Shown here piece by piece: positions 10,383 through 24,500 of a DNA stretch of 64,000 nucleotides. Under the pieces are notes generated by a model. That model searched no databases and was not told where the DNA came from. It saw only the letters and a program-made list of their open reading frames with translations. This DNA comes from Tubiluchus corallicola (lineage: Eukaryota; Priapulida; Priapulimorpha; Priapulimorphida; Tubiluchidae). The stretch covers positions 620,001 through 684,000 of the forward strand of contig JAQGDQ010000038.1 in assembly GCA_030141605.1 (NCBI GenBank). Direction: 5' to 3'. Each line of letters opens with the position of its first letter. The first letter of the stretch is position 1. The position numbers were made by a program, and so were the translations under genes.

Positions 10383-13300
10383 ATGCAGAGCCAGAGAAGA
10401 AGTATGATTAGCACATTCGGAGAAATGATTACTGTTGAACTACCTCCATATGAAAACCCTCCAAAGTGGATACCACCTCATGAGGTTAGCCTAATTTTGT
10501 TGGTGTATGCTTTCTAGGCAGTTTTTACACCATTTAGTCAATTTTGGTGGCTTGGAATCATCAGTTGTGGTGTATAAGGTGCTGATTTAAGTTTCACCTG
10601 TTGTTCATTAAACACGTAGGTGTTAACCTGTCAAGCATAAATATCTGTAATCCCTTAATCGCCGATTTGAGACAATCCTTTTTTGCCCCAAAACAATAGA
10701 TTTGTCTACATCCTGTCACCAACCAAAAATTCATTACCATAGATTAGGGTAGATCGAGTGGGTGAAGAATATATGTAGGCTTTTTGCCCATAGTTTTCTC
10801 CTTCGCATTAAACCTCTGTTTATCATTTTATCCCATGTTACCTCTCAAAGGTTGTCTCTAGTAGTAGTAGTGCCACCTAGCGGCAGTTGTTATAGTATGG
10901 TGAGGAAAAAAGTCAATAGTGGAAGGGTAAGTTGTGTCTGTTTGTGGAAAGTTTGAAATAGTATTGCAGAAGGATTGGATTTTTAAAAGACGTTTAGAGT
11001 CCACTCAGGTTGGAACGGATCATGGAACTTCATTGGATGAGTTTCCAGGAAATGTTTAAATTCTTCTTAAACTGACCTACTGATGCGGTGCTCCATATCG
11101 ATGTAGTGAACGAATTCCAGTCATTTATCACCCTGAAAATGATTTCATGTCTATTTGAAATCTGGAAAAGCAATATAAGCAGTGATGACTTGTAGCTCAA
11201 AATAATAATAGTAATAATAAATTTATTGCCTAAAATCCTATATAAAAATGCTCTTTGGCATACAAACGTTTAAAATTCACAAAAGTCTAGGAACCACATT
11301 GTAAAGTACATAGTTACACTTAAACACAATGAAAGACTAACATTAGTGCCTTATATACAGACACAGATTAAAAATAATAAAAAGTTAAAAGTTTTTTATT
11401 ATTAATATCAGTGTCAGCAGTTTTGTTAATCAAGCTCTTAACAAATTCAGGTAAAGAAGTCACAGGTGGAAAAGCCACAAAAAAGTCACAGGAAAAAAGA
11501 AATAACCCGTAACCCTCGGATATTGAACAAAACGTGATTTGTTTTATATACATATAATACAATCATTTATAAATAGTATTATTTATATGTACAAATCACG
11601 TATTGCCAGTTAACAATAGATTTAACATTTTCTGTTTTATTGCTTTATTTGTTTATTGTACTTAAATAAATTGTGACTGACACTTCAGTATTTTTGTTTG
11701 ACTACCTGACTTTCTTTCCTAGACAAAATTGTGACTTTTTCTGGCCATCGTAAATTAATTGTGATTTTTTTCTGTGACTTTATTACCAGTTACTGATTGA
11801 GATTTTTTTTCTTTTTTTTAGAGAAAGTATCATCCTGACTTTAACAATGATGTTAGGCAATTTCTACCAAGAACGGTAAAATTACGCAGAGGAAGAGTTT
11901 CAGATGCAGTGAGTAGCTCTCAAAAGTGGAGCTTTTAAATTAACATCTTCATTGCACGGATTGTAGAATGTGCATCTATCTTGATGAGTGGCACTCGTTA
12001 TGTTATGTACAATTTTCATCGCAATTTTCAGAAACGATATGTAAATTTGCAGAAATTTATGAAAACAATCTCAAAATTGGAAATAGTGAGGTTAAAGTCA
12101 ATAAAAACAATAAAATACAATACAAATTAGTAATCATTATTTAGGACCATTCTGTTAAGCGTAGTTTTTTGTGTTTAAGTTTGTGCAAAATGTAAATAAA
12201 TTGTAAATTCACTATTGAAACTTAATTTTGAATAGCTTCCAAGAATGCTGTTGCAGTTCATTTGTAGGTTTTCTTTGGTTACTTGAGTCTCATCATCTGC
12301 TTTTATTTTAAAAACTCTCCGAACTTCACTAGTTTTATTTGTTGCCATCTTCAATAATTCCTTATAGCTTAAACATTAATGGTGGAACACGTTAAAAACA
12401 GCGGTTGAAACAAAGCACGTGGTTACATGTTTGTGGGACACCTTTGTTTTCAAGAGGCAGTGTGTGTGTGTAAATAGAAAGATTTTTGCTGCTGCCGTCG
12501 CATATGACTCACCAATAAGTATTACGTTAATTTGCCGTTGTAATTCAACCTGCAGAAAGTTCAAGAATTTTAATTTGTTTACTTTATTAATTGTTGTATT
12601 TTTACCAGGCTTCTTTATGGAATGTTTGTGATTACCAATTACTAGAAAAACGCCCGGTAGTCACAAATCGGTGCACGTCTATTTTAAAGAGTATTAGTCC
12701 TGCCTTTCCTGTAAAACTAAACTTAGGGACAGAAAGAATTGTAACAAAGTTTTTGGGAGATTCTGTGTTGAATTTTTATGTTAAATTTTTTAGTACATTT
12801 CTTAGTTTAAGCTTATAGTTGAAATTTCAGAGAATAGGATAATAAATTTGCCGGCTGAGTGTTCCTTCACTGAATTCATTTAATATCTTACGTGCCTGCA
12901 ATACTGATCTATATTTGCTAGAATGATCTGTAATGAAACTTTTTCTTCACTTTAACATTATGTGTTCAGAAAGTTTTACTGTAAAAACAACTTTCAAAAT
13001 CTTTATATGCTGACTAAGGGTTAGAAAGTGTTTTGCTCATGTTGGTAACTCTTTCTGCTTGTAGCTTGGGTTCAATGTGAGAGGAGGGAAGGAGTACTTG
13101 TGTGGAATCTACATCTCCAAGGTGATGCCTGGTACAGAAGCTGAAAGACTGAGATTAAGAGAGGGAGACCAGGTAATGAGGTTTTGACAGTTTTTGCTTG
13201 GCAGACACTTATATCTAACTGTAATAATGAGAGTGCTATTTAATCAACCCAGACAATGAGGCTTTTTCAAAATGTGAACCTTGTTCAACTTGGCACATTT

Positions 13301-15613
13301 ACTTTAAGGAACTTCTAACACTTAAGTGCTTATTAACCAAATCTCGTAAACTCTTGAAGTGATACGTTAATTTTCTGCATTTCATGCTATTTATTACTGT
13401 GAGAAAGTAGGTGTCTTTATGCCGATGTTTAGAAATTATCTTGCTCTGTTTCAATTTGCTTTTATTTCTTGTAACCAGCTGTGAATTTTTCAGATTCTAA
13501 AAGTAAACGATGTAAGCTTTGAAAACATTGAGCATTCCAAGGTTTGTGCATTTCTCTTTCACTTTTCATGTGATACTAGTTTTGTTTTCCAAAATCTGGC
13601 AGTTATCAGCTAAAGTTTTTTTATTAATCATTTAAACTATATTTATACTTTTTATGAATTTTTACTCCTTCAGCTGAAAATCAAGAGGTGTAAATAAATA
13701 ATGTTATACAGTATAATCCACTTACAAAGAGGCCTGTTATTAACCAGCTTCTGGTTTTGAAGAGTTAATTTCAAAATCCTGTAAATCTTAGGCTTAAATA
13801 ATGTATTTAAACCTTACTTACAGGGAGCTCTAATATTACCAGATTTTGCTTGGTATGAGGTAGTTTAACTGCCCTGTAAGTCTACTTACCCTTATATAGT
13901 GAGCGTGAATTCTACCTTCTAAAACAATGTGCTTGTCGTGTTTTTTAACTAGGCAGAACACTACAGTCAGGGTCCTGCACCTTTGAATAACGCAAAATGC
14001 TCTCAACTGTCAGCAGATAACATGAATCAGAGCAGGAGTTTAGAAAAGCAACTTATGCGCAATCTTATGCCGAAATTTATTACATGTATATAATGTGCCT
14101 GAATCCTAGCAATAACAAGGTTACCCATTTAATCTTGTAAACGTGCTTCAGTTACAATGACAAATTTTTACTAGCTACAGTCTGTTTTAACAAACGTCAA
14201 ATTTTGCAAAATGTGTCACTGAAAGCGGAGCTTACAGCAACGGCAGGTTGGTAATAACAGCTTGCTGGAAGTATTTCCCTATTGAATATATAATATATTA
14301 AATTGGTTGGCAGATGGTCGTTAGTGGTTTATGGGGAGGGGGGCAAGTCTCGGCTATAGCAAGCAAATTTTGGTGGTCCTCTGAAATTCATTATAAGAGG
14401 ATTATACTGTATTTATTTTTATACTAGGCATTTATTCATATTGGTTTCTAGCTAATCTAAATTGTTTAACACAGACTATATAACTTATCTGTTTTATTTC
14501 TTTGCTACAAGGTACTATTTATTTTGATTTTGCAAACATGTACAATGTTGCTTTTCTAAAAAATGATTTTTGCACACAAACAATCTGTGAATATAAGTTA
14601 TTTGAATAACGGTGCACCAAGTATTGTGTTAATACAGTGCATTTTATTTATTTTATTTTTCAAATTTTCTCTTATTACAGGCTGTAAAGATACTCAAAGC
14701 TAATACAACTACAGAGCTAACCGTCCGATATTTTCCTTATGGTAAGTTCAACTAATTAGCTTTTTTCTGCCAACTTTCTCTTTTTGTTAGCAGAATCCTC
14801 GAGATTTATTTTACTTAGGTTAGCTATTTATACTGGAAATACTTTATAATTTCTTTTAGTTTTTTTGTATAGTTACGTACTTTCCAAGCCTCGATCCAGC
14901 ACTCAGTAGCTGAACCTGTTGAATTTAGGTAGTCACACCGAGGCCAGAAGATATCTTATTATAAGGTCAGACTCACAGAGGTGTCTGTGCTGGGATATGT
15001 TTACATTTTCTCTCAACCACATATGCCCAGTGACAGTATAGCAGACGAAACTCCCCAGAATGAGTATTGAATCTGCTAGTCCCCAATCCATATTCTGACC
15101 AGGTTTGGCATTCATTTAACTTCCATCTCTAAGCACGCCACTGATGCCAGTAATCATTTGGCTATTCATCTTGCCCACTAATAAAACTTTCTAGCATATT
15201 TCACCTTATTGTTATTAATATTAAAAATTTGCTCCGTCTTAGTTAAACACAGACATTTCTCGCATATAACGAAACGTTTTTTGTTTGTTAATTTCACTTT
15301 TGGAAATTTGATAGTTTGTTCTGTTTTCTAATCTTGTAGACACAGATCTTGACGACTAGATTTATACTACAATGTAGAGAGTAAAATGCAAAGGTTATTC
15401 ATCCAACATCCCCATGGTAACCATCATTGAAAATTACTGTCTAATTTGTTGCTTCTTCCCTGCAAACTTTGTATTTTTTTCACTGTATGTTTCTCTTTTT
15501 TTACGACTATACATATATAAATATTTTCAGGTTACAATAAGACGTATGAAAAATCGAAACTTATCGCTCGTATTCGTGAACAACGAGATGCACGACAACC
15601 AATGAACAGTTGA
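10383..15613 (+). CDS. PDZD11: PDZD11 (PISP), six exons, complete
   Basis: PDZD11 is a single-PDZ scaffold that binds C-terminal tails of membrane proteins, including the plasma-membrane Ca-ATPase and ATP7A, and in vertebrates works with PLEKHA7 at junctions. Coding exons are 10383-10484, 11822-11908, 13065-13172, 13494-13541, 14681-14741 and 15531-15613. All have GT-AG borders and consistent phase, giving 162 residues. The N-terminal segment has the family signature (PPYENPPKWIPPHE, then YHPDFNNDVRQFLPRTV). The PDZ domain follows from about residue 52, with the carboxylate-binding loop LGFNVRGGK at residues 64-72, then IYISKVMPG, LREGDQILKVNDVSFENIEHSKA split over exons 3-5, and TVRYFPY. Human PDZD11 is 140 residues, so this one has a longer N-terminus (serine/arginine start) and a longer basic C-tail ending QPMNS. 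Orthology is very likely. Confidence 0.95.
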
Positions 15614-17049
15614 GTGAACTCTAGCTTGTACATTACAGTATTGTCTGTATAGCCAAATATGGATGCACAAATGTGTACTTACATGCTGCAGTTTAGTATT
15701 TTCTAGACCTAATAGTTAATGTGAAAAACAAACAAAACTGAAGAGACCACAGTAATTATATAATATATAGCATAACTTTTTTTACAATAACTTATACACC
15801 AAATATATTAAGTTAATCGTATAGTTTAGGTTAAGCTAAGTGGCACAAGAGTTGGTGATTACTGTTATGTATTACACTTGTTTATTTTATATAAACAAGT
15901 ATTGCACTAAACTGCACAGCTACCTATTTTTTCGTAAAAATAACAACTATATTTCATGTACAAATATATTTTTATTATCATGTATATTATCATAAAGCAT
16001 TGTTATATTAATGCCTCACTTTGTTACACTTGCGAGTTGTAGACTAGGACACGTAAATTGTACTTTTTCCAGGTTAGGAAGTACAATTGGATAGTGTTGT
16101 TATGTCAAATGATTTTTGTGCAGTATAAAGTTGGATGCACAAAATTTAAATAAATTATCGTTATTATAATTACCGTGATAATGATGTTACTTTGAATTCC
16201 TTGATGATCAATTTCTGAAACATGTGGGTCTAAAGACTGTAATGTAAATTTTTTGTTACTATCAAAAAAATTAGGGCACTTTACACTAATAGCCAAACTT
16301 TTATGTTGTATATAACCACACTGATGCTTATTTTATTCAAAAGTTCAGTACTAGTGAATTTCGTGCAGCAGGTACAGTACTGTTCCCTGGATGACGTTCA
16401 TACCATGTTATGAGAATATTTTTTAGTGGATCTGCTATCCACATGTATATGACGGGTTTATACAAAACAATTTTCTTTCTAATTTTAGTAAACATCTATT
16501 AGCAGTTTAAAACTTCAGTTTTCTCTCTCTCCTTTACTAATTTCTTAATGTATTAAGCTGCAAAAATTTTTTGACTAATATTTTCAACTCGCACAGAATG
16601 TTGATTTTTTTTGTATTTTAAGCACAACTTTCAAGTGGTTGTTTTAAATTGAGTCTAATCTTAATCTATTTGTGCCACACCAGTTTTTGCTAAGCAAATT
16701 AAATTTGCTTCAGCAGTTTATAATCTGCTAGCATCATTTTTGCAATGAAAGTTCCATAGTATAGAAACTTAAGCTTGTCCCCATAAACTGCTTGAAAATT
16801 GTTTCAATTTATTAGCACCCGAAAATATCTGTTCATTGAAGCTGTACAAGGTTCTTTAAAAAATAGCTTTTATGAAGTTTTGTTTTATATGAAATTATGA
16901 CAGTTCTCTACAAAAGCAGTGATAGCTGGGTCTTTGCTTCTTTTACAATATATAATGCATGACTGCAAAAGAAATAAATTCCATTATATTTTTTGCCTTA
17001 ATATCATGTAATGTGGCTTTTTAAAGGTGTGTAAACCTGACCGTTCAAT
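15614..17049. other. Intergenic / PDZD11 3' region
   Basis: AT-rich sequence after the PDZD11 stop. The first part is probably 3'UTR. No coding exon, RNA gene or clear repeat was seen. Confidence 0.4.
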
Positions 17050-17057
17050 ATTTAGAA

Positions 17058-17510
17058 CAGGGGTGTGCAAATTGTCTGACTAGCCGGGCCACATTAAACT
17101 TTCCCGCAATTCCTGCGGGCCACAGGCAGTTTGATCAAGGAGCCAAGTACAGAAAGGTCTAAATACGATTTTTTTGCATCTGACCTGCGTACATCATTAC
17201 AACTACACTCAAGAAACTATTTTAGAAGTTATTAAAATTTATATTACAAACCATATATTTCTACTTTCAGGACAGATAGTGGTAATTTCTTTACAATGTA
17301 TATTAGTAATGTGTATCACACAGTCTGTGTAGTACAGTGACATTAAGCTACAACCGTCTTGTAAGGGTTAATAGCATCCGATCTAGTAGAAAAAACTAAT
17401 CTTTGAGATTGTGGCACGGACTTCAGCTGGATACACTCAATTAATCGCCTGGGCCGCACTTTCATTAGGTTGACAAATTCTCTCGGCGGGCCGCAATTTG
17501 CACACCCCTG
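17058..17510. mobile_element. hAT-like (Charlie-type end) non-autonomous element with perfect target duplication
   Basis: A 453-bp element with a perfect 17-bp terminal inverted repeat, caggggtgtgcaaattg on the left and its complement on the right. It is flanked by the exact 8-bp duplication atttagaa (17050-17057 and 17511-17518). CAGGGGTG ends followed by GGGCCACA/GGGCCGCA blocks are typical of hAT-Charlie elements. It has no transposase frame. The intact duplication implies a fairly recent insertion. It sits between the 3' ends of PDZD11 and the PLB1-like gene. Confidence 0.92.
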
Positions 17511-17518
17511 ATTTAGAA

Positions 17519-18520
17519 GTTCAATACAGTTACATGGCTTAGAAGAAAATGAATAGTCATTCCAGACATTTTCAGACGAACTACTGCATATTATTCATTC
17601 ATACTGCTAGTCCTGCATAATGTGAAATTCGTATGAATATCACTTGCCAAAGCCATCAAGTTTAACTGTGATAAGTAAACACGTACAGTAGTCTGTTCAT
17701 AACATTTTTTTAATTTGGATAATTGACAAGCACATCACATGTGCAATCAGTTTGTGAAAATTCTATATCGATTAAAAAACAAAAATAAGTCATTGCAATA
17801 TCTACGTAGCAATATACAATATATATTAGGCCATTACTTTTTATAGTGCCCTAGAAGTTTCTTGTAAGCACACTCATTAGAAATTAATTTAAAATATATT
17901 GTAAGAATAACATATAATTATAAAAATAATTAACATCAAGTATTATCACTTACAAAGTAAACTTAACATCATGTAATTGACAGCACAATATGTACACCAT
18001 AATAAGCAAATTATTATTAAACAGAAATTACATTATTTTATAAAGTTTTTATAAAATGCAATAAGCACGTAGGGCTTTTGTCATTGTCACTGACTTGTAG
18101 AAGAGTTCAGCATTTAACTTAAAAATTAAACAGATTTGTTTATGTAATCACATTGTACAACAACAAATTATGTTATCCATGACAACAAATTGTAGTTGCA
18201 CGTATCAACATTAATTAGCGCACACTGCACAAATTTTGTACAGTTATCACTAAATGCAATCGCAAATCTAGATGATGAAATCTAAATGATAGCACCCTTT
18301 TGACCAAAGACAAATACTGTGCGTTGTAAATTGTAAGCATTCTATCCGTCTGTGATGTTTCCATGAAAGGAAAGGAACAATCTGACAGACACTGCACATT
18401 ATAAAACAACTACGTTGAAATAAAAAAAATCACTGTTTAATTATTAATTGCTCACTGACTAATACACAGCTTGCATGATTATTTGCAAGCCATTAACATT
18501 CTAGGACATTAATGAAGAAA
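17519..18520. other. 3' flank of the PLB1-like gene
   Basis: AT-rich sequence between the hAT element and the PLB1-like stop codon. It probably includes the PLB1-like 3'UTR (minus strand). No other gene seen. Confidence 0.4.
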
Positions 18521-21500
18521 CTATACATATCTCACTCCCGAACTCTCTACATAAGGTTGAAGCAGCATTACATCCTCTGACTGCGGCTCAGTTGACATAC
18601 CGGGTATTGCTGTATGGCGCCATCTACGAGACCTCATTTTGACTATCACAACAGTTAATACTCCAACAACTGCTATACCTAAACATGTGAGAATTAAAAT
18701 GGAGAGGATACCAGACAGAAGACAGACACTGTATGTGAGTTTGTGATAAATTATGCTAACATGACAAGCCACTAACGTAGCAGCGGCAGCCTTTGCTTTT
18801 GCAGGTGTATTTACCCGTTTTGGGGGTAAATTTATCTTAAGATGCTGCATGTCCAATAGGTGTAATAGGCGTTCCATGATAGGTGGATGTGATTAATAGG
18901 CACTCATTAATAATATGCGTAACCATATTTTTAGTAAATACATAATGAAAAGCATGTACGCTATGCAGACGAATATAAAGTTCAACCCAGCACCTGAAAA
19001 GTTTCATAAAATCAAATATAAGCTGACAACTTAGTAACATCGTTTCCAGTGATCTAAACTTCTAAAGAATTTAGATGTAGTTTTATTATTTATATAACAA
19101 GGGGGACAGTAACTACCAAATGTTTATGCTTGAGGTAAGTACAGCCCACTCAATGCAGACATAGCAAGATTTGAGTGGAGTGGACCTAAATGTAAAAGAA
19201 ATTGGAAAATTCATAATTTAAATTTATCTACGTTTGCATTATATCTAGTTCATCATTATCTGTTTGAATTTATCTCGTGTGACTGTGCATTATGCAGTGG
19301 TACACTTCTGATTTCTCAGTTTACTCACCAAATACAACTCCTAATACAATCCCCACACTGACAGAGGAACTTTGATTATGCTGATCAACTGTTTCACCAT
19401 ACAAGTACAATCGGGGTTGAGCATTCGTCCCTGGTTGCACAATAGTCTGCTCATCTATCTTGACATTTTCCATTATACTTTCTTCAACAAAACTTTCTGA
19501 TTTTAGCTGAGGGTTGGCAAGTTCTTCGTGCAAATAGTGGCAAGATATTATATCTTTCGCTTTTTGTACATTTAGGCATTCCAGTATTAGCTCCTTTTCA
19601 GAAGATTTTAGCAGGCCGTATTCTATGAAGTTGTTGAACATCGTTTCTGCCTGGAATAGCATTAAAATATTTTCTAGGAGTTTATAAGGTTAATTGGATA
19701 GACAGAAAATTAATAGATAATATGGAAAGAAATATCTTATTAAACTCAACAGTATTTGGTGTCATCATTTTACTTATAAGTGCTGTTAGACTCATACATG
19801 TCCACTAACATCACTCATTTAAAAAACTGTGTGTTTAATTAAAAATGCAACATTCAATCAAAATACTACCATAACATTACCTGAGTATGTGACACCTGTG
19901 ATGCTATGTAGCTAAGGCTGGTATACAGCCATTTAGATGTTTGTTCGCTTAGCGGATCAATAGTCGGCCTACTAGGAGGAGATTCTGCGGAGCGCTTCTT
20001 TCTTCCGTCACTGTTTTTGTAGGTAGCAAAGTATGGCTTGTCCTAATGAAATAATATCAAAAAATCATACCTAACTTGCACTGATAAATATACATGATAT
20101 ATGGATTCTGTCTGTGGATAGCATATAAACAGTGTTCTCGGTCTTTGTTTTCGCTATTGAGTAAAACGGTATGTTAAAAAACAATTAAGGTTGCACATTT
20201 TTTAGTTTAATTTAGCTACGTCTTATTCAAACTCAGTACAGACCAAATTAAGACTCAGACCTCTGCAGTATAAAATGCTATCAGCTTCAAAAGAAAGCAA
20301 ATAAAAATTGTGCGTGTATGTGCAAGAAAAATTCCAAATTTCACTACACAGAATAAGTCACAGAAAGGCCTCTTCCTAATGCAAACTCCATTTATTTACC
20401 AAAACTGTTTTCTAAAAGTTGAATAGACATTTAATATAGTGAAAGGTCTATCGCACAATGTAAATTATACTGAACCAAACCATCTTTCACATATTAATGT
20501 TTAACATTATATATTTTGGTTACTCTGGTCTTCGTTATAGAAGTGCAAAATTTTAATAAATAACACTTACAAAATATCAAGCTCAGCTATGTTAAAATTA
20601 AACATATCTTATTATGCTGTATAGTGCACTAGCTCTTTACCTCATCGGGGCATCGGATGACATCACTGACATTCATCGCAGTTTTCTTCTCATCAACATG
20701 AGCTAGCTACAACAATATCAGATATTCATGAGTCAGGCCATTTGCGATAGTGAAAATTTTAGGCACTCTTTTGGGTGCATAATACGCTGCTACGTCATTT
20801 GATTACACAAGAATACATTACTTCTGCATTGTGTTACATATCATTAGTAGGCCAAACTTCTCGAAAACCTCATCCACTGCCTGACTACCATCCCATGTTA
20901 CTTTCAAAATATCCAAGTTTTTGAGAGAAAAGAAATATTATTTTCCGGAGTACAAATCTGCAATTAAAACTGGTAATGGCTACTAGTCTACTACCCAATT
21001 AGCATGTGTAAATTTAAAGCATATATAAAGAGATATGGCAGAAAACTTATATTATTATTATTATAGTTGTTAAAATATTGATATTAATAATCATGGGTAA
21101 AGTTTTTGCTGATTAATTGATCTAGTCATTTTCGAGTTGGTAGTTAAACAACTAAACGACGCATTATACATTGGTTTCCTGTAAATCACATTTAGCTAGT
21201 ATTCAATGAATATAGCACTGTGATATAATACTGGTTAAATTGCTGCAGTAATGCTAAACTTTTTTTGTGAATAAATCTTTAGTCATACACAGTCTTCTGT
21301 TATTTACTGTTTGTGAAGCATTAGATATTTTTGAACTACAATACTGTCACATTTTGATAAATTGTTAATCTAAACTTGCAATGTCTTCTGCTTTGTTCAT
21401 TTTCTAAACAACATATTTTGCCAAAAGAGGAAAGTCAAAAAGTGCAGAGTCAACTGACTGGTTTGAATTATATTATGTTGTAATGAATAGTGTAATGAAT

Positions 21501-24500
21501 GTTGTAACATATAGTGAATCATTAAAATTTTAATGAATAAAATTAAAAAATAGGTAAAACATTCACATGCTGGAACGTAACATGCCCAAATGTCATGTAC
21601 CCAGACATTTAATAAGGAGTCAAATATATCAGTTGAATAATTATCAAAATTATTTGTCAATTCTGACATATGCATGCGCTTCAGGGAAGCATCTCCTTTC
21701 TGAATCATAGTCTGCATCACCTCTGTTGTGAATGGATGCAAGTGCCCAAATTACTATTTGTAAATACAAAAGTACAAGATCACTTCAAAAGTGTAATATG
21801 TTTAACACGACTTACCATGTTATTCCACACAGCTGTGGCTGCTGCATGATGACCTATGTCACTGAAGTGAAAACAATCCGGAGCAAAGAAATCCAGAAAT
21901 GGCTCATCTTCTCCATGTTTCTGTATGAAGAATTGTTAAAAGCAAATTAAATTCTCAGACCGAGAGCGTCATTTCCAATTAATAATAATCTACTAACTTT
22001 TCATACAAGAAATTTTTGGACGGGCACAGAGTATGGGATCAAAAAGGCTTCACCATGTTGTTGTTGTTATTTGTGGTGGTGATGTTTTTGTCACATGCAC
22101 AGTTTTCGTCGTTTGAAGCTGAAATTTTGCATGAAAATGGATCACATCTGTTAAATGGATCTGCTATGTAGTGCCAATCCAAGCACATCAGTGCTACCAT
22201 TGAAGTTATAAGAATGTCGTTTTGAAGGACAAAGTTTAGCTTTCAGAACAACTTCACAAACCTCCATCCACATAAAGAACTCGAACTAATTGTATAATGC
22301 ATGATTGCAAAGCAAGAGACTACTAAGCAACAGAAGTTACCTGTGCTACAGGTAAATCATAACCAAACAACAAAAAGATGAAAAGAGACAGAGGAATAGA
22401 GTCATGGTAGACACCTATCGTAAGGACATAGAGCCAAAGACAATGGTATAGTGAATGATAACTTCGATTACAGGGATACAATCAATGGAGATTGGTCATT
22501 TTGAATTATAATGTTCAATAGTTCCAAACTATAATATATAGACTTTAAGAGTCATGAAACTTGCAAGGCAGTGAGCAGGAGCTCAGACAAAATGGTATGG
22601 TTAAAAAACCAAAGAATGTTTAAGGACACAGTAAAAAACCAAGATGCAAAAATTAGGTCAAACTAGTCAGTTAAACGAGTAAATTGGTTTAGACCAGGCA
22701 TAGTCAAGTGATAACAATCAAGAGCACTAGTTTTTAACATGAGTAAACTCCACTGGACCATGCATATCAAGTGCTAAACACGGTCATGCTTACAGAATTT
22801 GCATCTGAATTCAATCTGTCTTGCTTGTCATGAGATAGTTGCTTTGCATACAGCATTACCATTAAACAAAAAAAGATTAGAAAAATGGTTTCAAAACTAA
22901 GATCATCAATTAGTAAAATTATTCTAATTATGCGACAACTAAGAGAAACAGCAAATTCAATAGTTAATTATTTTGTGTCTCAATTACATACATTCTTGAC
23001 AGTGGGTGTAGTGGCATTTTGGGGGAATGGTTGATAAACCACAGTGAAATCCTCCCGGGTGTCGTAACGACCACTTTCCGCTAACTCCTTCAAAGCATCA
23101 TTGTAACTGTGCACTAGTGCTTGCATTTCTACTAATTGTTCATCTCTGACATATGCACCACAAGGGCATTCATACCTAAACATTCACCAAAAATACTGAA
23201 ATTACTTTGTTTAAAAAGGTTAATTAAGAACTTAACGGCAGCTATACAACCAAATTTTCATTGCAAAATGAGTGCACATCTTTGCATACAGTATCTCATT
23301 CTTTCTTCACATCAATTTTAAGAAATAAAGTAAGCAGAAAATATTAACAAAAATTTACTGAGAAAACCAGTTTTTGTTATATAACTACATAGATCAATCA
23401 ATATACATGTATTTCGATCTTCAAAATTTGTTTAATTTTCAAGCTGAACAGTTTGTTTTGGAAAACGTAAACAAAAAGCATTGCATTGACTTTCTTTCTA
23501 CAAGCTATTTTGAAAAAAATGCAAATTCAAAGAATGAAAAAAGCTGAAAAATCATTTTTAAACTAACTGCATCATTAATTATATTTTCAAACTTTGCAAT
23601 TAATAGAGCCGAGGTGAGGCAACTTGACTTTAACTGCATTTAACCCTAAAATGCAATGTTTTAAATATTTGACGATTTTCTTCTTTAATGCATTTCTATG
23701 CTACCCTACATTACCAAACTGTCTCCAATCACCACATTGAAATATGTATCTGTTCAGTGGCGGCTCGTGTATAGGTACTGTGGTACGGCAGCACCCTGTT
23801 TTCACTCATTTTTATCAATAATATTCAATATAAGTCTTTTTTCTTTAGTTCTTTTTTATACTTGTGTGAAACCGGAGCATGTGAGGGAAGTACAATTTGC
23901 TTCACAGCCCAAGCAACATGGTGTTTGGCTGTCTGAGCTGTATGAGATAACACGCTGCACATTAGCATCTGCTGCTAGGTAGAAAAGTACTGTCTCAAAC
24001 ACAGAACAATTGCCACATGCTTACCGTGTAACGTCATGTTCTTGAATGTGATAAAGTGTAAACTTAGCGTGTGTGCTTAAAACATAAATTATTTAATAAT
24101 GGATGCCTTGCATTCCCAACAAATAAGTTCTGTGACTGTAAGTGAACTATAACAGCTCAACTTTTCACAGTTGTCTCTCCATAAAAAAGTTGCAGTTAAG
24201 AAAAGAGGCCGTTCAACATCTGATCTTCAAATATAACTACAACATTGAAATTACATATGTTTGTTTCGTTTCATACAGTATTAAAACAATGGCTAAAACA
24301 ATATTGAAGCAGCACTCCCACTAATTTTAGCTAGGAGCCGCCACAATATCTGCTCCATGATACAATTCACATGAACACTAGTGTAGTTTTTGAATTATTA
24401 AGCAATTGAATATCTGAATAGAAATTATAAAATTAAAAAAAACTACAGTTTAAGAGCAAGAAAATTCCTAAAATCTTAACAAATCTTAACTAGTAATCTT

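Noticed and set aside
12419-12818. Open frames in the second intron of PDZD11
   Set aside because: They overlap on both strands, have no motif, and lie between two exons that join perfectly in phase.
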